A DNA stretch of 36,801 nucleotides from Planctomycetota bacterium (GTDB taxonomy: Bacteria > Planctomycetota > Phycisphaerae > Tepidisphaerales > Tepidisphaeraceae): the NCBI GenBank assembly GCA_039182125.1, contig JBCDCH010000039.1, forward strand, positions 1 through 36,801. Reading direction: 5' to 3'. Positions 13,913 through 20,235 of this stretch are shown in pieces; position 1 is the stretch's first letter; each line of letters begins with the position of its first letter. The position numbers and the translations under genes were made by a program. A model generated the notes under the pieces. The model ran no database searches and was not told the origin of the DNA. It saw only the letters and a list, made by a program, of their open reading frames with translations.

Positions 13913-15895
13913 ATGGGAACACGCTTGTTGACGATTCTCGTGGCGTTGGCCGTCTCGGTCGCCGCCTGGATTGGGGCTGCGGGTCTGTCCAAGCCGATCA
14001 ACCGGCAACGCTCGGACCTGCAGTTGACCGTGTCCGACATTGACCGCGCCTTGCCGGCCGACGCCGTGGTGACCAACGCGCTGCTCGGCACCTTCCGCGG
14101 CGTGGCCGTCATGGCACTTTGGCAGCGGGCCGAATACCTCAAAAACGAGGGCCGCTACGCCGAGGTCATGCAGCTGACCGACCTGATCACCACCCTCCAG
14201 CCCAACCAGGCCAAGGTCTGGGAGTACGCCTCCTGGAACACCGCGTACAACGTCAGTGTCGGCACCCACACGCCCAGCGAGCGGTGGATGTGGGTCGAGA
14301 ACGGCATCAACCAACTCCGCGATAAGGGTATCTTCTACAACCCGGACGCACTCGCGCTCTACCGCCAGCTGTCGTGGATTTACCTGCACAAAGTGCAAGG
14401 TTTCCAGGACGACGCCAACCAGTTCTACAAGCGCCAGGTGGCTACCGAATGGAGCGAGATTCTCGGCGGCGAGCCACCACTGGACGACGCGGAAGCCTAC
14501 AAGGCGTTCTTCGACGAAATCGCCGCGGCACCGGAGAGTCTCGATGAGGCCGTCGCCGGCATGCCCAATGGCGAGGTGGCTGCGGTTTGGGCACGCAGCT
14601 ATGAGGCCGAGTTGAACCCGCGTCGGTTCCTTGGAGCCATGGCTTATGAATGGCACGACTTCCACCCCGAAGACGAGAGCAACCCACACATTTGCGAGGG
14701 AGGGTTCAACGAGGACGGCGTCCACGGACCGCCGATCCAATCCCGGACGCTCGACGACATCGAACTGGGCGACCAGGACATTCGTGATCGTTTCGAATAC
14801 GCGCCGGCCACTCCGTGGATCGCCGACGAAACTCGTGCCGCCGTGCTTGCCTGGGCCCGGAAGAAAGTAATCAGCTCCTCGCCGTATCACATGGACCCGG
14901 CCCGGATGGGTGAGCTTGGCATTCGTTACACCCCGGTCGATTGGCGGCACCCCGCATCCCACTCGCTCTACTGGTCGACCTACGGGGTCGACCGCATGTG
15001 GGAGCAGTACGAGGATCGCGACGACCTCCCCGAAGATCTGGTCAACACCCAGCGCAACGCCATTCTCGCGGCACAGGCTCTCAAAAACTCCGGACGCATC
15101 ATGTTCGACCCCCGCCTGGGCGTGTTCGGCCAAACCACCGACCTCGAATGGGGCAAGGTGTACATCCAAGTTGTTGGCGAAGCTCAAGACCGCTTCGGCG
15201 ATCGACTCGGTGACCTTGACCGCTTCTACGGCAGCGGCCTGCGGAACTTCACCGACGGCATCATCCGCGATCTCTACTTCATCGGCGACATTGACGGTGC
15301 CCAAGCCGTTAAAGATCGCATGGCCGAACGCTTCGCCGACTCGGAATATGGCGCCCGATACGACAAGGACCTGATCCCGTTCATCGAGGAGGACCTGCTC
15401 GACACCCTCGAAAACCCCGACGCCACTGTCGCAACGGTTCAAACCCTGCTCATCCGTTCGATCATCGAAGGTCTTGGCGAGGGCGACATCGCCCAGGCCC
15501 AAAACTCCGTCGACAACGCCAAGCGGATTTATGCGAGTTTCCGTGCGCAGTTCGATATCAACGAGGACGTCGTCAGCCAGGAACTCCCGCCGTTCCAGCA
15601 GGTGTACGACACGGCGGCGTCGATCGTCCTGACCGACAGCGCGTACCCGGTGCCGCCGGACACGAAACTCGTGATCTGGATGAACCTTGACGAGAACGTC
15701 AAGATCCGCATCTGGCCACAGGTCGCCCCGTACCTCAGCAGCCAGGCCGACGGCATGGGCTTCGTGTTCGAGACCGCTTTCAAGCAGCCGGCCGGCAGCC
15801 TCAGCGTCGAGGAACTGATCCGCGACATCCAGGAGCGATCCGAACGTCAACGCCGCGAGGGCACGCAACAAGGCCCGCAGATCATGCGGCAGTGA
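13913..15895 (+). CDS. Membrane-anchored conserved protein, unknown function
   Basis: A 660-aa protein with one N-terminal membrane span (about 3-24), then a large, probably periplasmic helical domain. Segments such as NEGRYAEVMQLTDLITTLQP and NPDALALYRQLSWIYLHK look like TPR-type repeats near residues 80-160. The rest is Asp/Glu/Trp/Tyr-rich with no catalytic motif I recognise. Start choice: an alternative ATG at 13871 overlaps the ybaB stop, but ATG 13913 begins the membrane span directly and has a perfect -10 at leaderless spacing. It sits between ybaB and dnaX. I recall similar proteins only as planctomycete hypotheticals; no function assigned. Confidence 0.8.
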   Translation: MGTRLLTILVALAVSVAAWIGAAGLSKPINRQRSDLQLTVSDIDRALPADAVVTNALLGTFRGVAVMALWQRAEYLKNEGRYAEVMQLTDLITTLQPNQAKVWEYASWNTAYNVSVGTHTPSERWMWVENGINQLRDKGIFYNPDALALYRQLSWIYLHKVQGFQDDANQFYKRQVATEWSEILGGEPPLDDAEAYKAFFDEIAAAPESLDEAVAGMPNGEVAAVWARSYEAELNPRRFLGAMAYEWHDFHPEDESNPHICEGGFNEDGVHGPPIQSRTLDDIELGDQDIRDRFEYAPATPWIADETRAAVLAWARKKVISSSPYHMDPARMGELGIRYTPVDWRHPASHSLYWSTYGVDRMWEQYEDRDDLPEDLVNTQRNAILAAQALKNSGRIMFDPRLGVFGQTTDLEWGKVYIQVVGEAQDRFGDRLGDLDRFYGSGLRNFTDGIIRDLYFIGDIDGAQAVKDRMAERFADSEYGARYDKDLIPFIEEDLLDTLENPDATVATVQTLLIRSIIEGLGEGDIAQAQNSVDNAKRIYASFRAQFDINEDVVSQELPPFQQVYDTAASIVLTDSAYPVPPDTKLVIWMNLDENVKIRIWPQVAPYLSSQADGMGFVFETAFKQPAGSLSVEELIRDIQERSERQRREGTQQGPQIMRQ

Positions 15896-15975
15896 TAACT
15901 TGGCCAAGTGGAATGGGCTTGGATACCCTGCGTCTCGACACCGTTCGCCTCGGTGAACCGTCGGGATCGACCGGC

Positions 15976-15981
15976 TACGAT
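15976..15981 (+). promoter_or_regulatory. Possible -10 box, dnaX
   Basis: TACGAT eleven bases before ATG 15993; the leader would be only about four bases long. Confidence 0.3.
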
Positions 15982-15992
15982 CCCACCCGCTG

Positions 15993-17135
15993 ATGTCCTA
16001 CACCGTCCTCGCTCGTCGCTACCGATCGCGCACCTTCGACGAAGTCGTCGGGCAGGAGCACGTCGCGCTCACGCTCAAGAAGGCGATCGAGACCGGACGC
16101 GTTGCACACGCCTACCTCTTCTGCGGCACGCGCGGCGTCGGCAAGACCTCCATGGCCCGCATCATGGCCGCCGCGCTTCAGGCCGAAGGTGACGGCCCTG
16201 CGGCGGACTTCGACCCTGAGTCCGAAGCCTCCCAGCGCATCTTCCGCGGCGAGGACCTGGACGTCATCGAGATCGACGCCGCCAGCAACACCGGCGTCGA
16301 CAACGTCCGCGAGATCATCGAGAACGCCCAGTACCGGCCGGCACACTCGCGGTTCAAGGTCTACATCATCGACGAGGTCCACATGCTCTCCAAGGCGGCG
16401 TTCAACGCGCTGCTCAAGACGATGGAGGAGCCGCCGGGGCACGTGAAGTTCATCCTCGCGACGACCGAACCCGAGCGTGTGCCGGCGACGATCCTCTCGC
16501 GGGTGCAGCGGTACGACTTCCGGAACATCCCCACAAGCGAGATCGCCGGGCACTTGAAGGACGTGGTCGGATCCGAGAAGCGCGAAGCCGACGACGAGGC
16601 ATTGATGCTCGTCGCGAAAGCCGGCGCCGGGTCGATGCGAGACGCGCTGTCGTTGCTCGATCGGCTGCTCAGCGTGGGCGAAAAGCTCACCGCCGAGCAC
16701 ATCGTGCAGATGCTCGGCATGCCGCGGCAACAAGCGCTGGCCGACCTGACCGACGCGATCGGCACCGGCGAGATCAGCAAGGTGCTGGAGCAGACCGAGG
16801 CGATGCTCGCGGCCGGCCTGTCCGGCGAATCGCTCGTGACCGCGCTATCGGATCACCTGCGCGACCTGCTGCTGATGGGCACGTGCGGCAAGGACACGGA
16901 TCTTGTCGAGCCGGCCGGGCTGGAGCGTTCGACGCTCGCCGAGCAGGCCGAGAAGTTTTCGCCCGCCGACCTCGCCCAGGACATCGCGATCCTCGAAGAC
17001 CTCAAGCGCAGCCTCCGCGGCGGAACGGGGCGGGCGTTGCTCGACGCGACGCTGGTGCGCTTGACGTTGGCGAGCCAGTTCACGCCGGTGAGCGCGTTGA
17101 TGGACGGGTCGGCAAAAAAAAAAGTGAGCGCTTAA
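15993..17135 (+). CDS. dnaX: DNA polymerase III subunit gamma (short dnaX product)
   Basis: Clamp-loader ATPase of the replisome. In the unshifted frame it is 380 aa and ends SAKKKVSA at a TAA (17133-17135). Seen: MSYTVLARRYRSRTFDEVVG start, Walker A GTRGVGKTS near residue 50, DAASNTGVDNVREII, Walker B YIIDEVHMLSKAAFNALLK, and the arginine finger region LATTEPERVPATILSR, then clamp-loader domain III. The usual four-Cys zinc module between Walker A and DAASN is absent: that stretch is short and has no Cys. The gene ends at an A10 tract and the next frame continues the protein, so this is read as the gamma-like product of a programmed frameshift. Confidence 0.93.
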   Translation: MSYTVLARRYRSRTFDEVVGQEHVALTLKKAIETGRVAHAYLFCGTRGVGKTSMARIMAAALQAEGDGPAADFDPESEASQRIFRGEDLDVIEIDAASNTGVDNVREIIENAQYRPAHSRFKVYIIDEVHMLSKAAFNALLKTMEEPPGHVKFILATTEPERVPATILSRVQRYDFRNIPTSEIAGHLKDVVGSEKREADDEALMLVAKAGAGSMRDALSLLDRLLSVGEKLTAEHIVQMLGMPRQQALADLTDAIGTGEISKVLEQTEAMLAAGLSGESLVTALSDHLRDLLLMGTCGKDTDLVEPAGLERSTLAEQAEKFSPADLAQDIAILEDLKRSLRGGTGRALLDATLVRLTLASQFTPVSALMDGSAKKKVSA

Positions 17136-17240
17136 GTCCGTTGAGCGGCGACCGCAGGGAGCTTCCGCCGACGCCCGCGCAAGAGCCAACGCCGTCCGCC
17201 CCGCCGCCCGAAGAGAAGCTCCCTCCGGTCGCCGCTCAAC
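17114..17240 (+). promoter_or_regulatory. dnaX frameshift signal: A10 tract plus long stem-loop
   Basis: Ten A residues (17114-17123) followed by GTGAGCGCT and the in-frame TAA. Sixteen bases after the A tract begins a 25-base arm (17140-17164, starting GTTGAGCGGCGACC). It is complementary at 24 of 25 positions to 17216-17240 (ending GGTCGCCGCTCAAC), with a 51-base loop. Poly(A) slippage or -1 frameshifting near such structures makes gamma and tau in several bacteria. Confidence 0.75.
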
Positions 17241-17641
17241 AGCCGAAACCCGCCGCCCCGCCCGACGACCCCGACGCGCCGCTTCTCCAACGCCTGCGCA
17301 CCAAGCTCGCCCCGACCCACCCCGCGCTACCCGGCCTGCTCGACGGCGCGACGCTAGACCAAACCGACGCCGCGATCACCCTCCGCTACCCGACCGCCGC
17401 CGCGACCAACGCCGCCATGCTCGAACGCGGCGATCGCCCCAAGCTCCTCGCCGACGCCCTGACCGACCTTCTCGGCAAGCCCGCCACACTTGAAATCGCC
17501 GTCGACGAAACCCTCCCGCCGCCCGCGTCTGACCCTGACGACACCCCCGCCCCGTCCGCCACCGACTACGACGCCAGCGATGACGAACTGCTCCAAACCG
17601 TCCTCGACGTCCTCGGCGGCACCATCGTGAAAGTGGAATAA
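17123..17641 (+). CDS. dnaX: Tau-specific C-terminal extension of DnaX (-1 frame)
   Basis: The -1 frame after the A10 tract encodes 172 more residues beginning SERLSPLSGDRREL. There is a Pro/Ala/Glu-rich linker (about 60 residues), then a folded domain with APLLQRLRTKLAPTHPAL, DQTDAAITLRYP, NAAMLERGDRPKLLADAL and an acidic end ELLQTVLDVLGGTIVKVE. This pattern matches the C-terminal region of DnaX tau proteins. Joined to the first frame it gives a protein of about 549 aa, a common tau length. There is no independent start codon with a sensible N-terminus near 17123. The product needs one extra A in the mRNA or a -1 ribosomal shift. Confidence 0.82.
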   Translation, partial: SERLSPLSGDRRELPPTPAQEPTPSAPPPEEKLPPVAAQQPKPAAPPDDPDAPLLQRLRTKLAPTHPALPGLLDGATLDQTDAAITLRYPTAAATNAAMLERGDRPKLLADALTDLLGKPATLEIAVDETLPPPASDPDDTPAPSATDYDASDDELLQTVLDVLGGTIVKVE

Positions 17642-17642
17642 T
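17637..17642 (+). promoter_or_regulatory. Possible -10 box, glutamine amidotransferase
   Basis: AATAAT five bases before GTG 17648, overlapping the tau stop codon. It deviates from TANNNT in its first base. Confidence 0.25.
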
Positions 17643-17647
17643 CGGCC

Positions 17648-18238
17648 GTGCTCTTGCTCATCGACAACTACGACTCGTTCACGTTCAACCTCGTGCACCT
17701 CATCGGCATGGCACAGCCGGGCATTGACGTCGAAGTCGTGCGTAACGACAAGATCACCGTCGAGGCGGCGCGGGCGATGAATCCGGAGTACCTCGTCATC
17801 TCGCCGGGGCCTTGCACGCCGACCGAGGGCGGGGTGAGCAACGACCTCATCGCGGCACTCGGGCCGACGGTCCCGACGCTCGGCGTGTGCCTCGGCCACC
17901 AGTGCATGGCTCACGTCCACGGCGGCATCGTCGAACGCGCCGACCGACTCATGCACGGCAAGACCGACGCCATCCACCACAACGGCTCGGCCCTCTTCAC
18001 CGGCATCCCCTCGCCGTTCACCGCGATGCGTTACCACTCGCTGATCGTCCGTCGCGGCTCGTTGCCCGACGACTGGCTCGTCGACGCGTGGACGGATCAG
18101 GACGAGGTCATGGCCCTGCGGCACGCGACCCACCCAATCTTCGGCGTGCAGTTCCACCCTGAGTCGTTCATGACCGAGCACGGCGACCGGCTGATCAAGA
18201 ACTTCCTCGCGGTCAGCCCGGCTGCGGCCGTTGCCTGA
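17648..18238 (+). CDS. Anthranilate/aminodeoxychorismate synthase glutamine amidotransferase
   Basis: Class I glutamine amidotransferase that releases ammonia from glutamine for anthranilate (TrpG) or 4-amino-4-deoxychorismate (PabA) synthesis; 196 aa. Seen: LLIDNYDSFTFNLVH at the N-terminus, oxyanion motif ISPGPCTP, nucleophile GVCLGHQ (C81), and the His/Glu pair FHPES (H170, E172). TrpG and PabA cannot be told apart without their synthase partner; neither trpE nor pabB is present. GTG start six bases after the dnaX tau stop, so likely cotranscribed with dnaX. Its last 26 bases overlap the convergent ACT gene. Confidence 0.93.
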   Translation: MLLLIDNYDSFTFNLVHLIGMAQPGIDVEVVRNDKITVEAARAMNPEYLVISPGPCTPTEGGVSNDLIAALGPTVPTLGVCLGHQCMAHVHGGIVERADRLMHGKTDAIHHNGSALFTGIPSPFTAMRYHSLIVRRGSLPDDWLVDAWTDQDEVMALRHATHPIFGVQFHPESFMTEHGDRLIKNFLAVSPAAAVA

Positions 18239-18605
18239 CCGTGTGCCCTGCCGCCTCCAACGCGGCGACCGCAGCGTCGGCGTCCTGCACCAACACATGA
18301 TCCGTGTCGAACGTCGCGATCGGAAAGACACTTACCTGCGCCCGGGCCAACGGCGCAAGCAGTTCCGCGAGCACGCCCACCAATGCAAGGTCCAACTCCC
18401 CGTCGATGCTCAACCTTTTCCAGCCGACGCTGACCCGCATGTTGGGCGAGCGTTTCGTCGGTAATGCCACGGCAGGGCAGACGATGCTTAACTCGGTGGG
18501 TGTGCGTGTGACACTGACAAAGGAGCCGCGTGCCCATGTGGGCCGGGCGGTGCTGCCGCTGAGTCGGCAGATCGCCAGTTCCGGTTCGTGCAACGAAAGC
18601 TCCAT
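18213..18605 (-). CDS. ACT domain protein (COG3603-like)
   Basis: A 130-aa protein resembling uncharacterised ACT proteins that may sense amino acids. Seen: ELAICRLSGS near the start, SFVSVTRTPTELSIVCP, WKRLSIDGELDLALVGVLA and VSVFPIATFDTDHVLVQDAD, a two-ACT pattern I recognise for this family. No enzyme domain is attached. It converges on the amidotransferase gene, and the two stop regions overlap by 26 bases. Divergent from the 67-aa gene, with overlapping -10 boxes. A link to tryptophan or folate amidotransfer is only suggested by position. Confidence 0.82.
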   Translation of the reverse strand: MELSLHEPELAICRLSGSTARPTWARGSFVSVTRTPTELSIVCPAVALPTKRSPNMRVSVGWKRLSIDGELDLALVGVLAELLAPLARAQVSVFPIATFDTDHVLVQDADAAVAALEAAGHTVRQRPQPG

Positions 18606-18611
18606 CGGTTC

Positions 18612-18621
18612 ACGGTAAACT
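18612..18621. promoter_or_regulatory. Overlapping divergent -10 boxes
   Basis: Minus strand: TACCGT (18617-18612) six bases before ATG 18605. Plus strand: TAAACT (18616-18621) seven bases before GTG 18629. The hexamers share two bases, and only 23 bases separate the two start codons. Confidence 0.45.
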
Positions 18622-18628
18622 CGGTACC

Positions 18629-18832
18629 GTGACCGACAAGCCCGACAACCTCTTCCGCTGGCTGGGCCGCCAGGTCGGTCATGTAAAGCGTGCCGTCAAG
18701 CCGGCCGAGAAAGTCGTCTACCAACGCGAGCAGGTCGAGGAGAAGGATCACCCCGACGACCCTAATCTCACGCTCCGTCGAACGACCAAGGACGAGGTTG
18801 TTGAGAAGAACGACTCGGGCCTGGTCACTTAA
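18629..18832 (+). CDS. Small charged conserved-looking protein
   Basis: A 67-aa hydrophilic protein, Lys/Glu/Asp-rich, with LFRWLGRQVGHVKRAVK, VVYQREQVEEKDHPDD and LTLRRTTKDEVVEK. No membrane span and no Cys. The clean amphipathic sequence and snug fit between signals support a real gene. GTG start with a -10-like box seven bases upstream. Its stop codon lies in the centre of a 26-base palindrome. Function unknown. Confidence 0.65.
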   Translation: MTDKPDNLFRWLGRQVGHVKRAVKPAEKVVYQREQVEEKDHPDDPNLTLRRTTKDEVVEKNDSGLVT

Positions 18833-18843
18833 GTGACCAGGCC
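18818..18843. terminator. 26-base perfect palindrome, possible terminator
   Basis: GGCCTGGTCACTT (18818-18830) is followed directly by its exact reverse complement (18831-18843). The TAA stop of the small gene is at its centre. There is no T run, so it may be a terminator-like hairpin, an RNA 3'-end stabiliser or a protein site just upstream of the next -10 box. Confidence 0.5.
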
Positions 18844-18851
18844 GGACCGAG

Positions 18852-18857
18852 TACGCT
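18852..18857 (+). promoter_or_regulatory. Leaderless -10 box, ribokinase-family gene
   Basis: TACGCT six bases before ATG 18864, nine bases after the palindrome. Confidence 0.45.
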
Positions 18858-18863
18858 GACCCC

Positions 18864-19793
18864 ATGCCCGTCCTCGTCCTCGGCAGTCTCAACCACGACC
18901 TCACGCTCCACGTCGCCCGCCATCCGGCCGAGGGCGAGACGCTGCACATCCATCACGTCAGCACCGCCCCCGGCGGCAAGGGCGCGAACCAGGCGGTCGC
19001 CGCAGCACGGGCCGGGGCGGCGACGACGATGATCGGCCGGGTCGGCGACGATGACGCCGGGGCCGAGTTGCTCCGCGCCCTCGACGCCGCCGGCGTTGAC
19101 TGGCAACACGTCACCCGCAGCGGCCGCACCGGTACCGCGTACATCACCGTCAACGCAGAAGGCGACAACCGCATCCTCATCCACGGCGGTGCCAACGACG
19201 ACGTCGGCAAGGACGAACTCGCCGCCCTCAACAGCCTGCTGCTCCAGGGCGACCGCGACGGGCACCGCGTGCTGATGCTCCAGCGTGAAGTCCCGCCCGC
19301 AGCCAACATCGAAGCGATCAAGGTCGCCCGCAAGCTCGGCAACATCACCGTCGTGCTCGACCCCGCGCCGGCACCCGGACAAGCCGCCGACGTACTCGAT
19401 CTGCTCGAAGACTTCATCTGGCTCACGCCCAACCAGACCGAGGCGGCCGCGCTGCTGGGTCGCGACATCCCCGACCGCGCTGCCGCCGAGAAAGCCGCCG
19501 ACGAACTGATGGCCCACAACCCCGCCGGCGTCATCCTCAAGCTCGGCGGGCAAGGCGCGGTCGTGCGCAGCCACGCCACCAGCGGCTTCCTCGAACCGAT
19601 GCCCGTCCGCCCGGTCGACACCGTCGCGGCCGGCGACGCGTTCAACGGCTACTTCGCCGCCGCCCTCGCCGAGGGCCTGCCCATCGACGACGCCGCCGAG
19701 CGCGCCGCCATCGCCGGCGCCCTGAGCGTCACCCGCCCCGGCGCCATGGACGCCATCCCCACCCGCAGCGAGGTCGAAGCACTATTGGATTAA
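18864..19793 (+). CDS. rbsK: PfkB-family carbohydrate kinase, ribokinase type
   Basis: A 309-aa sugar kinase that phosphorylates a sugar, most likely ribose at O5, with ATP. Seen: the N-terminal sugar loop LGSLNHDLTLHVARHP (the commoner ribokinase form has N.D), GGKGANQAVAAARAGA (about 36-51), the lid region GRTGTAYITVN, NQTEAAALLG, and the C-terminal PfkB signature DTVAAGDAFNGYFAAAL with catalytic D258. Signature two usually reads GAGD, here AAGD. No ribose transporter is near, so substrate is inferred from family. Its end overlaps the minus-strand membrane protein by four bases. Confidence 0.9.
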   Translation: MPVLVLGSLNHDLTLHVARHPAEGETLHIHHVSTAPGGKGANQAVAAARAGAATTMIGRVGDDDAGAELLRALDAAGVDWQHVTRSGRTGTAYITVNAEGDNRILIHGGANDDVGKDELAALNSLLLQGDRDGHRVLMLQREVPPAANIEAIKVARKLGNITVVLDPAPAPGQAADVLDLLEDFIWLTPNQTEAAALLGRDIPDRAAAEKAADELMAHNPAGVILKLGGQGAVVRSHATSGFLEPMPVRPVDTVAAGDAFNGYFAAALAEGLPIDDAAERAAIAGALSVTRPGAMDAIPTRSEVEALLD

Positions 19794-20146
19794 CCGCCCA
19801 ACACGATGCCGAAGCAAATGCCGCCCAACAGCAACGCAAAGGCAGCGGCAAGGATCATGCCGTGCGCAAGGCCTCGCTCCCGGGCACCGCGTCGGCTTGT
19901 GAGGATGAAAATACCCGCAACCAGACAACCTAGATGAATCGCCGCGGCGGACAACGTGCCGTAGACCATTCCGGTCAAGCCGGCGTACCGGTCGCCAGGC
20001 ATCAACGTGGTCGACAAAAACGAGCCTCCGAAGCAAAACAGCGGAAAGACCGCGAGCATTCCGAAAAATGCAAACAACGCCGCCTTGGAACTTGGTTCTT
20101 CGGGCGGTGTCGTGGGCTGCTCGTACTCCAGCGTCGGCTTCGACAC
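19790..20146 (-). CDS. Small membrane protein, unknown
   Basis: A 118-aa protein with a hydrophilic Pro/Glu N-terminus (about 22 residues) and three membrane spans: AALFAFFGMLAVFPLFCFGG, MVYGTLSAAAIHLGCLVAGIFIL and the C-terminal GMILAAAFALLLGGICFGI. No motif recognised. GTG start fits a TAAGCT box (20158-20153) six bases upstream. It converges on the ribokinase gene and diverges from the large export-associated gene. Confidence 0.65.
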   Translation of the reverse strand: MSKPTLEYEQPTTPPEEPSSKAALFAFFGMLAVFPLFCFGGSFLSTTLMPGDRYAGLTGMVYGTLSAAAIHLGCLVAGIFILTSRRGARERGLAHGMILAAAFALLLGGICFGIVLGG

Positions 20147-20152
20147 CGCCCC

Positions 20153-20158
20153 AGCTTA
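20153..20158 (-). promoter_or_regulatory. Leaderless -10 box, small membrane protein
   Basis: TAAGCT on the minus strand, then GGGGCG, then GTG 20146; near-identical to the DinB-gene start. Confidence 0.45.
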
Positions 20159-20198
20159 CCGTGCCGCCCCGCAACTTCATCGACTCCCGGGAATGCGT

Positions 20199-20227
20199 TT
20201 GAGCAGTGTCCGTCGCTCCGGTACAAC
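20199..20227 (+). promoter_or_regulatory. Promoter of the ABC-2 export operon
   Basis: TTGAGC (20199-20204), exactly 17 bases, then TACAAC (20222-20227). The GTG at 20236 is eight bases further, so the mRNA would be leaderless or nearly so. It is one of the few sites here with a recognisable -35. Confidence 0.45.
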
Positions 20228-20235
20228 GTTCTTCC

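Noticed and set aside
17100-17641. dnaX as a pseudogene broken by a frameshift mutation
   Set aside because: The break is exactly at an A10 tract, the second frame is intact to a tau-like end, and a long stem follows; recoding is more likely, although an assembly error cannot be excluded.
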